Source: Rhizobium sp. BK251 (lineage in GTDB: Bacteria > Pseudomonadota > Alphaproteobacteria > Rhizobiales > Rhizobiaceae). From it: a stretch of 64,000 nt of DNA. The notes below the pieces were generated by a model. The model did not search any database. It had not been told where the DNA came from and saw only the letters and a list, made by a program, of their open reading frames with translations. This document shows positions 25,407-33,218 of the stretch, piece after piece; position 1 is the first letter of the stretch, and every line of letters starts with the position of its first letter. Location: positions 62,001-126,000 of the forward strand of contig NZ_SLUQ01000006.1 in NCBI RefSeq assembly GCF_004345245.1, written 5' to 3'. Position numbers and translations under genes: made by a program.

Positions 25407-26669
25407 TCATCTGGCGAGCCTCATATGGTCGTAATAGACGAGTGGCGTGATCTGCTGGACGGGACGCGCGAGAGCGAGTTTTCCGGCCGTGAAATAGAGG
25501 AGGAACGAACCGACATGATAGGGATTGAGGATGTCGATTTCGACGAAGGCGCGCACGACGAGCAATGCCGCGACGCCGAAGAGGACATAGGACTCGTCGT
25601 TCCGGTGATCGCCAAGCAGCCGGCCGATATGACCGCCGAAGGCAATAACCAGCACCGACACGAGCAGCAGGAGGCCAATGAAGCCCGTTTCCACCGTGGT
25701 CTCGATGAAAGTGTTATGGAAATGGAAGCCACTGCGCGAGCCGATGAAAAACTCCTCCCACAGGCGCTCCGGCTCCGAAAAGCCCTGTACCCAATAAGCT
25801 TGGTAGCCGACGCCGAAGAAGGGATGCTGCGCCGCCGCCTCTATGCCCTGTTCCCAGAGATAGGTGCGTCCGGTCAGCGTCGAATCCTTGCCGAAGAGGC
25901 CGAGCACGAGATCGACAGCCCCGAGATAAACCCCGGCAACGGCTATGATGACGCCGAAGACGGCCGCGCCGATGAAGAGCATCTTACGGTGGTGTGGCGA
26001 CAGGAATAGAATGACGCGCATGCCGAGCGAGAGGCCAACGATGACTGCCGTCGTGAGCACCGACGTGGCCGACTGCGAGGCGAGCAGGCAGTAGGCCGCC
26101 AGAAGGCCGACGCCTCCGCAGGCGAACATCCACAGGCGACGCTCGCCGAGAATGATCACCGCGGCATAGGCGAAATAGATGCCGAGCGAGGCGTAGAAGC
26201 CGAGCTGGTTCTTCGACGCAAAGGCGCCGACAAAACTGTAGGTGCCGTCGAGCGTGTCATACTGGTAGTAGCCGAACAGGATCGAATAGATGAGCACGAT
26301 TCCGACGCCCGCCACTCCGCCGAGCGTCAGGGTGCGGATGTCGATCACGCGTACGGCAATCAGCGCGCAGACCACGTGCGTGAAGTACTGGATCGCAGCG
26401 CGCGCAGTAACGGAAGGTGCCACCGACCAGAAGATCGACAGGATGGTGAAAACCGCGAAGGCGAAGAGCCACAGATATTTAACATAATTTCCGAGGACGC
26501 GGCGATAGTCGACCAGCACCAAGGGAAACCAGAGCGCATAATAGAGCAGGATCGAGGCCTGCCCAAACCGCGCCGAATAGGCGAAGACGAGAAAAGACAG
26601 CGCGATCGCCACCACGCCGTAAGGCATGTTGGTACCCGGTTGTACGAGTGTCGATCGCGCTATCCTCAT
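25407..26669 (-). CDS. exoQ: Exopolysaccharide polymerisation protein ExoQ (O-antigen-ligase/Wzy-like)
   Basis: The 420-aa protein has about 10-12 membrane segments. A large periplasmic loop (about residues 260-330) contains 'GKDSTLTGRTYLWEQGIEAAAQHP' and 'GFHFHNTFIETTVETG', the pattern of Wzy_C/O-antigen ligase proteins. ExoQ polymerises lipid-linked succinoglycan octasaccharides into high-molecular-weight chains, together with ExoP and ExoT. It starts 10 bp after exoF stops and lies in the minus-strand unit exoY-exoF-exoQ-exoZ. Confidence 0.92.
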   Translation of the reverse strand: MRIARSTLVQPGTNMPYGVVAIALSFLVFAYSARFGQASILLYYALWFPLVLVDYRRVLGNYVKYLWLFAFAVFTILSIFWSVAPSVTARAAIQYFTHVVCALIAVRVIDIRTLTLGGVAGVGIVLIYSILFGYYQYDTLDGTYSFVGAFASKNQLGFYASLGIYFAYAAVIILGERRLWMFACGGVGLLAAYCLLASQSATSVLTTAVIVGLSLGMRVILFLSPHHRKMLFIGAAVFGVIIAVAGVYLGAVDLVLGLFGKDSTLTGRTYLWEQGIEAAAQHPFFGVGYQAYWVQGFSEPERLWEEFFIGSRSGFHFHNTFIETTVETGFIGLLLLVSVLVIAFGGHIGRLLGDHRNDESYVLFGVAALLVVRAFVEIDILNPYHVGSFLLYFTAGKLALARPVQQITPLVYYDHMRLAR

Positions 26670-26679
26670 AGGTTCACTC

Positions 26680-27951
26680 TCACTGCACGTAGACGCCGGC
26701 AGTGACCTTGATCAGATCGCCGGGCAGAACCACGGTATTTTCCTCAGCCGGCACTTCCTTCGAAGTGCCGTTCTCCTCGCGGACGATCGAATAGGCAACG
26801 CTGACCTGTTGGCCGTCGCTGCCAAGGCGGGCGGCATCCGCCGACTGGGCGACAGCCTCCGCCATCAGGGACTGGCTCGTCGAGAGCTTCAGCTGCAGCG
26901 TTTCCAGTTCCGTGTCGGTGTCCTGCGTCTCCTGGGCAAGCTGGTTGTCCCAATCGTTGCGGAGCGTGATCTCGTCCTGGTTGGCCTTGCTGATGTCCTG
27001 CTTGGCCTTCAGCGATGCGGTGTCGATGTCGAGAAGTGCTGCCTCGAGGTCGGCCGCGCGCTGCTCCGACGCCATCTTGCGTGCGCTCAGCGCCAGTCCC
27101 TTCTCGGCAAGGTCCTCGACCTTGTCCCGGTCCTCCTTGGCGAGCACGAGCTGGCCGCCCTGCGTCTCGGTCTTCTTGGCAAGTGCCACGACTTCACTCT
27201 GGAGCAGCGCCTTGAGATCATCCAGCGCCTGGAGCTGGAGTTTCAGCCGCTTGTCGCGGGATTGCATGAGAGCTGCTTCGCTTGCCATCAATTCGGCTGC
27301 CTGCGGCAGCTCCTTGAGCTCCGCCGGCATCTCGATCCGTTCCTTGCCGGCCAGTTCCGCCTGCAGGCGGGCCCGGCGCATCAGGAGACGTCCGCGCTCC
27401 GCCAAGAAGACGGCTGCGTCACCCTTCGCGTTGATAAAATCGCGGGCGAAGCGCTGGCCGGCCTCGGCGCGGCGCAGGCCGCCGCTGAGGCTGACTGCCT
27501 TGATAACCGTCAGTCCGGGCGCATAGGGATATTGGCCGGGGGTCTGAACGTCACCCGTCATGTAGAGCGGACGATATTCCGAAAGTTCCACGGAGGCCGA
27601 GGGCCGATCGCGAAGGCCGAACTGCTTCTGCAGCGCCGCGCCTATCTGTTCGGCAATCTCGCCCGTCGTCTTGCCGGCCGCCGGCATATCGCCGACGAAA
27701 GGCAGCGAAACGGCGCCCGATGGCCCAATCGTATAGTCACCGCTGACGACCGACCAGTCGCGGACTGCGCCTTCCGCCGTTTGCCATTCGGCGACGCGGA
27801 CGCGCAGCTTGTCCATCACACCGAGATGGTATTCGCTCGAAGCGGCATAGCTTGCGACGGGAACGGCGCAAAATGCGATCAACGCGAGCGCGGCGCAACG
27901 AAAGGACGCGATCGCGCCAACGGACTTCCCGGTTGGCAGGGCTTCATTCAT
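26680..27951 (-). CDS. exoF: Polysaccharide export protein ExoF (outer-membrane export/OPX family)
   Basis: The 423-aa precursor has a signal peptide (hydrophobic residues about 19-34, cleavage near 'VASYA'). A poly_export (Wza-type) domain follows with 'YHLGVMDKLRVRVAEWQ', then a SLBB-like part with 'PGQYPYAPGLTVIKAVSLSGGL'. Residues about 190-370 are rich in Ala, Leu, Glu and Lys with heptad spacing and probably form a long coiled coil. ExoF is needed for the first steps and export of succinoglycan. The ATG at 27951 has GGGAG 9 nt upstream. Next to exoY, as in S. meliloti. Confidence 0.93.
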   Translation of the reverse strand: MNEALPTGKSVGAIASFRCAALALIAFCAVPVASYAASSEYHLGVMDKLRVRVAEWQTAEGAVRDWSVVSGDYTIGPSGAVSLPFVGDMPAAGKTTGEIAEQIGAALQKQFGLRDRPSASVELSEYRPLYMTGDVQTPGQYPYAPGLTVIKAVSLSGGLRRAEAGQRFARDFINAKGDAAVFLAERGRLLMRRARLQAELAGKERIEMPAELKELPQAAELMASEAALMQSRDKRLKLQLQALDDLKALLQSEVVALAKKTETQGGQLVLAKEDRDKVEDLAEKGLALSARKMASEQRAADLEAALLDIDTASLKAKQDISKANQDEITLRNDWDNQLAQETQDTDTELETLQLKLSTSQSLMAEAVAQSADAARLGSDGQQVSVAYSIVREENGTSKEVPAEENTVVLPGDLIKVTAGVYVQ

Positions 27952-28046
27952 AAAAGAGCTCCCTAATTCTTCATCATGCAACCCCGCCGGATTCGCACCG
28001 GCGGGGTTGCTGCCAAGGCATGTCGATAGTGGCTATCGGTCTCGTA

Positions 28047-28727
28047 TTAATAGCTGCCGCGGGAGAGGCAGACAGCCGGGATGGTCTTGGCGATGATTAC
28101 GACATCGCGGACCAGAGACCAGTTCTTCACATAATGCGTGTCGAAAGCGACGCGCGATTCGTAAGACACGTCGTTGCGGCCGCTGATCTGCCACAATCCC
28201 GTCAGGCCCGGGCGGGACTGAAGGTAATAGACGGCAGAGCTCTCGTACATCTCGAGCTCATCCTCGACCACCGGACGGGGGCCGACGATGCTCATGTCAC
28301 CGCGAATGATATTGATGAGCTGCGGCAGCTCATCAAGGCTCAGCTTGCGCAGCACCGAACCGATCACCGTCACGCGGGGATCGTTCTGCAGCTTGCGCGT
28401 CGTGCGCCATTCTTCCTCGGCCTTCGGATTGGCCCTGATATAGGCCTGCAGCACGCGGTCGCCATCGACGACCATCGTGCGGAACTTCAGGCACCTGAAG
28501 GTTTGGCCGTTGTGGCCGATGCGTCGATGCCCATAGAAGGCCGGTCCCCTGTCAGTAAGCTTCACGAGCAGCATGAGCATCAGGAAGATCGGGCTGAGGA
28601 AAATCAGCGCGAGCAATGCCATGCTTACGTCAAAGCTTCTTTTCAGCCCCCCACCGATGGGCGGGGACTTGCCAGATTCTACGGCGCTGAAGAAAGCCGA
28701 ACTGGCCGATCTCGTCGCAGACTTCAT
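28047..28727 (-). CDS. exoY: Undecaprenyl-phosphate galactosyl-1-phosphate transferase ExoY
   Basis: The 226-aa monotopic membrane enzyme transfers galactose-1-phosphate from UDP-galactose to undecaprenyl phosphate, the first step of succinoglycan assembly. It has one hydrophobic segment (about residues 33-56) preceded by 'KRSFDV'. The bacterial sugar-transferase core follows: 'RIGHNGQTFRCLKFRTMV', 'KLSLDELPQLINIIRGDMSIVGPRPV' (catalytic Asp-Glu) and 'RPGLTGLWQISGRNDVSYE'; each long stretch is abbreviated here to its key part. Length and N-terminus match what I recall of S. meliloti ExoY. GGAG lies 9 nt before the ATG. The product's activity is expected to be lowered by the small protein ExoX, encoded divergently. 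Confidence 0.95.
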   Translation of the reverse strand: MKSATRSASSAFFSAVESGKSPPIGGGLKRSFDVSMALLALIFLSPIFLMLMLLVKLTDRGPAFYGHRRIGHNGQTFRCLKFRTMVVDGDRVLQAYIRANPKAEEEWRTTRKLQNDPRVTVIGSVLRKLSLDELPQLINIIRGDMSIVGPRPVVEDELEMYESSAVYYLQSRPGLTGLWQISGRNDVSYESRVAFDTHYVKNWSLVRDVVIIAKTIPAVCLSRGSY

Positions 28728-29092
28728 AGAGGTAACTCCATTGGTTTTTGGCGATTGGTCGTTTGCCCTCGGGGCGCCTTAGTAGCGCCATGCAGCGATG
28801 AGTGTATGTCCGGAATTTGTTTTTTTAAGCCAAATTTTGTGGCAGCCACATTTCATGGCCTCGTTTTGGCGTTGAGCGAGGCTACTTTACCAGTTAAGTG
28901 ATTACTCATATATGCATCTATACTAGATTTTTGCTGATATAAAATATGAGGGCCACGCGCCTTTTCTTACTTTCGCCCGCCCGTCACCGATTATTAAAGA
29001 ATAAACCGCCCCCAATACGCTTGTACTGTTCTGGACAATATATCCCGGGGTCTTGGAACAAACGGGGCAGGTATACCTATTTAATCGTTTTT

Positions 29093-29127
29093 ATTGCGGT
29101 GCAGCATCCTATTGCGGCGCACATCCT
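29093..29127. repeat. Tandem repeat in the exoX-exoY region
   Basis: ATTGCGGTGCAGCATCCT (29093-29110) is followed without gap by ATTGCGGCGCACATCCT (29111-29127). The copies differ by one base and a 1-nt deletion. It is either a slippage duplication or a pair of regulator sites one and a half turns apart. Confidence 0.65.
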
Positions 29128-29441
29128 GCTCCAGTAAAAGTTCCGACTTTGTAACAAAAGTTGATTAACTCGGAGGGTCTAGGACTGTGAAAAACAGACC
29201 CCCCGACATGATTAGCGGGGATTGCGCCCGATCCGCACAAATTCAATCCATGCGAGCGCCCCTCCATTGCTAGGGGGCAAAACGAGCACTTTGGCAGCGG
29301 CAAAAAGAATCACCTGCCGGCGTTTAACATCAAGGAATCATTAATGAAGTTAGAAATAAGCGGCAAATGCTAAAATTTTACGCAGCTTGGAAACCTAAAA
29401 CTCATGAACGTGGCGCTAGAATTTCCCCATAGAATTTGAAT

Positions 29442-29500
29442 GTGGCCCGTAGCTCAGTTGAATCTAACTGGCTCCTAAAATATAGTGGTTTCAGGGCCAC
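29442..29500 (+). other. tRNA-like folded element upstream of exoX
   Basis: GTGGCCC (29442-29448) and GGGCCAC (29494-29500) form a perfect 7-bp closing stem. Directly inside is GTAGCTCAGTTG, the typical tRNA D-arm start; it folds here as AGC-T-CAGTT / AACTG-GCT. The whole is only 59 nt, with no anticodon or T arm, so it is not a working tRNA. It ends 64 nt before exoX. Confidence 0.5.
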
Positions 29501-29564
29501 TTGAGAGAAGGCGCGGAACTTTGGCTAAGTCCCTGGTAGACGAACAGCGCAGCGAGGTGATGTG

Positions 29565-29861
29565 ATGTACGCCCCACGCTTCATCGTGAGCATGATAGGA
29601 GCCTTGTTGGCCTTCGCCATAGCGACCTATTTCATGACACATTCGCTGTCGACGACCCTCATTCAGACGGTCATATGCGCCATCCTGATACAGATCGGCT
29701 ATTTCGTGGGCGTATTGCTCCTGGCGCACCGGGAAGCGCGCGCTCGCGGCAATTCCGCCGGCGGCGGCAACAGCCGGATTGTCGGTCTTGCGCGCAAGGT
29801 TGACGAGCCCGTCGCCCTCCCCGTCTCGCCGATGAATTCGTCCGAGCCGCTCAATCGCTGA
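29565..29861 (+). CDS. exoX: Exopolysaccharide production repressor ExoX
   Basis: The 98-aa protein has two hydrophobic segments, about residues 4-24 ('RFIVSMIGALLAFAIATYFM') and 30-52, followed by an Arg-Gly-rich soluble tail. This fits ExoX of rhizobia, a small inner-membrane protein that lowers succinoglycan synthesis post-translationally, probably by acting on ExoY; the ExoX:ExoY ratio sets the output. The ATG at 29565 has GAGG 7 nt upstream and gives 98 aa, equal to the known length; a GTG one codon earlier is possible. Divergent from exoY, followed by exoU. Confidence 0.88.
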   Translation: MYAPRFIVSMIGALLAFAIATYFMTHSLSTTLIQTVICAILIQIGYFVGVLLLAHREARARGNSAGGGNSRIVGLARKVDEPVALPVSPMNSSEPLNR

Positions 29862-30005
29862 GCGCTCGGTTCGCCTCAGGGCGGCTGGACATGCTTTTGC
29901 CCATATGATCCGTCCATTTGCGGCCGCCGAAGGGTGGCCGTAACATCTTGTGAGCAAGCGATGGTTGCCCGACGCCTCCCGGCGTCATAAGTCTTCGGCA
30001 CAACG

Positions 30006-31031
30006 ATGGAGATCGACGTGACAGAGACGGCAACGAACAATGTATGTGTGATCATCGCCGCCAAGAACGCCGCCGATACGATCGGCGCTGCGGTGATTTC
30101 CGCCCTTCGCGAGGAAGAGGTATCGGAAGTCGTGGTCATCGATGACGGTTCCCAGGACGATACCGCCGGTGCCGCGCGCGCCGCCGACGACGGCAGCGGC
30201 CGCCTCAACGTTGTCCAGTTCGAGCGCAATCGGGGGCCTTCGGCGGCCCGCAACCATGCCATCGCCATTTCCAAGGCGCCGCTGATCGCGATCCTCGACG
30301 CCGACGACTTCTTCTTCCCCGGCCGTTTCAAGCCGATGCTTGCAAACGACGACTGGGATTTCGTCGCCGACAACATCGCCTTCGTCGATGCGGATACCGC
30401 GCCAAGCGCTCACACGCGGCTCGATCATTTTGCGCCCCATCCGCGCTTTGTCGACCTCGTCGCCTTCGTCGAGGGCAATATCAGCAAGCCCGGCGTGCGA
30501 CGCGGCGAAATCGGCTTCCTCAAGCCGGTCATGCGCCGCTCTTTCCTTGAGGCGCACGGCCTGCGCTATGGCGAAGAGCTTCGCCTCGGCGAGGACTACG
30601 ACCTCTATGTGCGGGCGCTGGCAAAGGGCGCACGCTACAAGATCATTCACAGCTGCGGCTATGGCGCAGTCGTGCGCAGCAATTCGCTGAGCGGCCGCCA
30701 TCGCACCGAGGATCTGCGCCGCCTCTACGAGGCCGATCGCGCGGTGCTTGCGGCTGGCGGCCTGTCGCCCGCCGCCACGGAGGTGCTGCGGCGCCATGAG
30801 AAACACATCCGCGACAAGTACGAGCTGCGCCATTTCCTGGACATCAAGTCCCAGTCAGGGATCGGGCGGGCCTTCGCCTATGCGCTAGCGCATCCGACCG
30901 CGTTGCCCGCAATTGCCGGCGGCATCATCGCCGACAAGATGGAGCGTTTCCGCAGCCCCGGCGGCACGCCGGTGGCCCTCGCAGGCGCAAAGGGCCTGCG
31001 CTACCTACTGCCGGCACCCGTCGAAACCTGA
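30006..31031 (+). CDS. exoU: Succinoglycan glycosyltransferase ExoU (GT2)
   Basis: The product is 337-341 aa, a family-2 glycosyltransferase with 'VCVIIAAKNAADTIGAAV' at the N-terminus (nucleotide-sugar site), 'VIDDGSQDDT' and the metal-binding 'AILDADDFFFPGRF' (about residue 97). 'LGEDYDLYVRAL' supplies the catalytic ED. ExoU adds one of the later glucose residues (sixth sugar) of the octasaccharide on the cytoplasmic face. The ATG at 30006 has no ribosome site; a GTG at 30018 has GGAG 6 nt upstream and may be the true start. It ends at a strong hairpin shared with convergent exoV. Confidence 0.9.
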   Translation: MEIDVTETATNNVCVIIAAKNAADTIGAAVISALREEEVSEVVVIDDGSQDDTAGAARAADDGSGRLNVVQFERNRGPSAARNHAIAISKAPLIAILDADDFFFPGRFKPMLANDDWDFVADNIAFVDADTAPSAHTRLDHFAPHPRFVDLVAFVEGNISKPGVRRGEIGFLKPVMRRSFLEAHGLRYGEELRLGEDYDLYVRALAKGARYKIIHSCGYGAVVRSNSLSGRHRTEDLRRLYEADRAVLAAGGLSPAATEVLRRHEKHIRDKYELRHFLDIKSQSGIGRAFAYALAHPTALPAIAGGIIADKMERFRSPGGTPVALAGAKGLRYLLPAPVET

Positions 31032-31064
31032 AAGGCCGCGCGCTCTTCCGAGCGCACGGCCTTT
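31031..31064. terminator. Bidirectional terminator between exoU and exoV
   Basis: AAAGGCCG-c-GCGCTC, loop TTCC, GAGCGC-a-CGGCCTTT: 14 base pairs with one C-A mismatch, starting with AAA and ending with TTT, so it can work in both directions. It lies exactly between the two convergent stop codons. Confidence 0.85.
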
Positions 31065-31086
31065 ATGGCGAATTCCGGATGGCGCG

Positions 31087-32034
31087 TCAGAGATAGTCGC
31101 GCCGCACCCCTTCGATGACATCCATGAACTGCTGCTTGCGGCTCGCCAGAACGCTGTCCGAGCTCAGCTGCGGCGTTGCCTTGCTCGCCTGCCAGAGGGC
31201 GAGGGCCGAAGGCATGGCAAGCGCCTGCTTGGCCATGACCCGCAGCGACGTCTGGCGTGGCGCCGCGATCGTCATCGTCTCGCCGGCGATTTCTCGCTTA
31301 TTGGGGTCCTCGTTCGGATCGTCGTTGCGCTCAAACTCCACGCCCCAGAAACGAGCGCCCTTGGCGATCGCCTCGGCGCGGGTCGACACGGGAACATGCT
31401 TGGGCGCGTAGGTGACGCCAACAGTGCGTGCCCAGTCGTTCCACTTGAAGCTGTTGATCGAGCGCGATGTGCTAACCGCGATCCACGGCACCCGGAAGGC
31501 ATCCGCAAGGATGGCGCCGTGCATCGATTCCGCGACGATCAGCTCGGACTGGGCGATCTCGCGGATCACCTCAATCGCCTCGCCGCGTGGATCGAGGTAG
31601 GAGAGGCCGACCGTCTTGCATATCCCGGACCAAACGCCGGCGGCGGCCGATTCCCAGTGCGGAATGAAGGTGCGTCGGTTCGTCTTTTTCAGATTTTTGA
31701 ACGCCGGCATCTCCGTGACCATCACCGCGGGATCGATGATCCCCTTCTCGGGCGGGAGGCCAACCTTCTCCGCCGTCAGCGGCCCGCGCACGCAACGGAT
31801 GTCCCACTGGCTGCGGTCGCTCAGATCCGGCAGGCTGCCATAGCCGAAGCCGCTGCCGATCACGAGCTTGTGGCCCGTCGGCGGCAGCAGCGTCTTGTTG
31901 AGCACGGTGCCCACCCCGACGAGAAGGGTTTCTTGATGCACGTCGCGGAAGCCGGGGAGCAGGAAGTCCCAGAGCCAGAGATTGAGATCGTCACCGAAAT
32001 TGCCGTGGGCCGATTCCCAGTAGTACGGCTTCAT
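31087..32034 (-). CDS. exoV: Succinoglycan pyruvyl (ketal) transferase ExoV
   Basis: The 315-aa protein belongs to the polysaccharide pyruvyl-transferase family. It starts 'MKPYYWESAHGNFGDDLNLWLWDFLLPGF' (the family's 'NFGDDLN' signature) and has 'RCVRGPLTAEKVGLP' and 'IVAESMHGAILADAFRVPWIAV' (the conserved ESMHG). ExoV adds the pyruvate ketal to the terminal glucose of the octasaccharide using phosphoenolpyruvate. An AAGGAGA lies about 10 nt before the ATG at 32034; the frame open to 32085 was rejected. It lies downstream of exoW on the same strand, gap about 105 bp. Confidence 0.93.
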   Translation of the reverse strand: MKPYYWESAHGNFGDDLNLWLWDFLLPGFRDVHQETLLVGVGTVLNKTLLPPTGHKLVIGSGFGYGSLPDLSDRSQWDIRCVRGPLTAEKVGLPPEKGIIDPAVMVTEMPAFKNLKKTNRRTFIPHWESAAAGVWSGICKTVGLSYLDPRGEAIEVIREIAQSELIVAESMHGAILADAFRVPWIAVSTSRSINSFKWNDWARTVGVTYAPKHVPVSTRAEAIAKGARFWGVEFERNDDPNEDPNKREIAGETMTIAAPRQTSLRVMAKQALAMPSALALWQASKATPQLSSDSVLASRKQQFMDVIEGVRRDYL

Positions 32035-32138
32035 GGAGCATTGTCTCCTTGCTGTTTTCTTGGAGAGGCGAGGCACAAATTTCATTGCGCCGGGTCTTGT
32101 TGGAACGTCGCCTCGGTGAAATGCTGCAGGTGCGAAGG

Positions 32139-33098
32139 TTAGCGGGATAGCTTGCCGACGGCAAGCGCCACCACGCTCTGCAGGATGGCTGGGTCACGCA
32201 AGGCCCACTTAGCAAGCAGGCCAAACTGCGGCATTCTGCGGTGCTTTATCTGCCGGGCCTGGCTCCAGAGAGCCTGCCTGCGCGTCGTATTTTTGTATGA
32301 ACGGATCGATGCAACATCCTGCGGCCGCCGTGAAAAACGTGTTTCCAGCGTGTCGAGCGCAACCCAGGTGTTGAACTGCTGCTTCAGGAACTGCGGCGAG
32401 TCGTTGTCGATGCTGTGAAAAATATTTATGCCTTCGCCGCGAAGGGCGCCGTCTTCGTCGCACAGCAGCACCCGCTTGGCCGCAAGCATGCTGTCGCAGA
32501 AGAAAAGCACGTCCTCTGCCGCCAGCCTGAGTGCGGCCTCGAAGCGGACCTTTTCGAAGAGCGGCCGCCCGATCACCATGCAGGAAAGATGCAGGAAGCT
32601 CCAATTCTTCAGCATTACACTGGCGATCTCGGGGATCTCCATGATCAGCGGCTCTTCCGAAAGGCGCGCGACCTTTTCGGACTTCGCAAGCTCGGCCATG
32701 CTGAAATGATAGTAGAACTCCTCGCCGCCATGGATCGAGGCAAAATAGCAGTCGGCCTCGAAACGGGTCAGGCCGTCATAGGCATTCTGCAGGTGGTTCG
32801 GCGTCCAGATGTCGTCGGAATCGAGGAAGGCCGCGTAGCGCGTCGAGGCCGGGATGTTGTCGAGGCCGGTGTTGCGCGCGCCACCCGGCCCGGCGTTCTT
32901 CTGGCGGATGACCTTGATGCGCGAACGCTGCTCCTCGGTCAGCGACTTGAGGTCGCCGTCCACGGATACGGGAGACTCGTCGTCGACCACAAGAATGTCG
33001 AAATCTTGGAACGTCTGTTCGAATATGGAGGTAAAAGCCCGGTTCAGAATTCCCGACTGCTTCTGATAAAAGGGAATGATAATCGTAAACGTCGCCAT
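32139..33098 (-). CDS. exoW: Succinoglycan glycosyltransferase ExoW (GT2)
   Basis: The 319-aa GT2 enzyme starts 'MATFTIIIPFYQKQSGILNRA' and has 'ILVVDDESPVSVDGD', 'RQKNAGPGGARNTGLD' and the metal site 'AAFLDSDDIWTPNHLQ' (about residue 95), with 'AAEDVLFFCDSML' as the acceptor-site acidic pair. ExoW adds the last glucose residues (seventh and probably eighth) of the succinoglycan subunit. The size is identical to the S. meliloti protein as I know it. AGGGG lies 7-8 nt before the ATG. Divergent from exoT across 120 bp, upstream of exoV. Confidence 0.93.
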   Translation of the reverse strand: MATFTIIIPFYQKQSGILNRAFTSIFEQTFQDFDILVVDDESPVSVDGDLKSLTEEQRSRIKVIRQKNAGPGGARNTGLDNIPASTRYAAFLDSDDIWTPNHLQNAYDGLTRFEADCYFASIHGGEEFYYHFSMAELAKSEKVARLSEEPLIMEIPEIASVMLKNWSFLHLSCMVIGRPLFEKVRFEAALRLAAEDVLFFCDSMLAAKRVLLCDEDGALRGEGINIFHSIDNDSPQFLKQQFNTWVALDTLETRFSRRPQDVASIRSYKNTTRRQALWSQARQIKHRRMPQFGLLAKWALRDPAILQSVVALAVGKLSR

Positions 33099-33218
33099 TT
33101 TTTCGCCCCTGCAATTTTCAAGAAAGGGTTTTTGCGGTCTCCGAGAGGATCTCGCTTCTATCGTTTTTCGGCAGCTCTTTCGTCGATCCTTTGCCGCCAA
33201 ATCAGTTAGGAACTCCGT

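Larger units (their letters stand above)
28728..29564. promoter_or_regulatory. exoY-exoX divergent regulatory region
   Basis: This 837-bp non-coding stretch is clearly AT-richer than its surroundings (most of 28800-29420). In S. meliloti the equivalent region binds regulators of succinoglycan such as MucR and ChvI. Seen here are a tandem repeat (29093-29127), hairpins GGGTCT/AGACCC (29175-29201) and CCCCG/CGGGG (29201-29220), and a folded element next to exoX (29442-29500). Small frames inside are not protein-like. Confidence 0.7.

Noticed and set aside
29442..29500. Functional tRNA gene
   Set aside because: Only acceptor-like and D-arm-like parts are present in 59 nt; there is no anticodon arm, T arm or CCA context.
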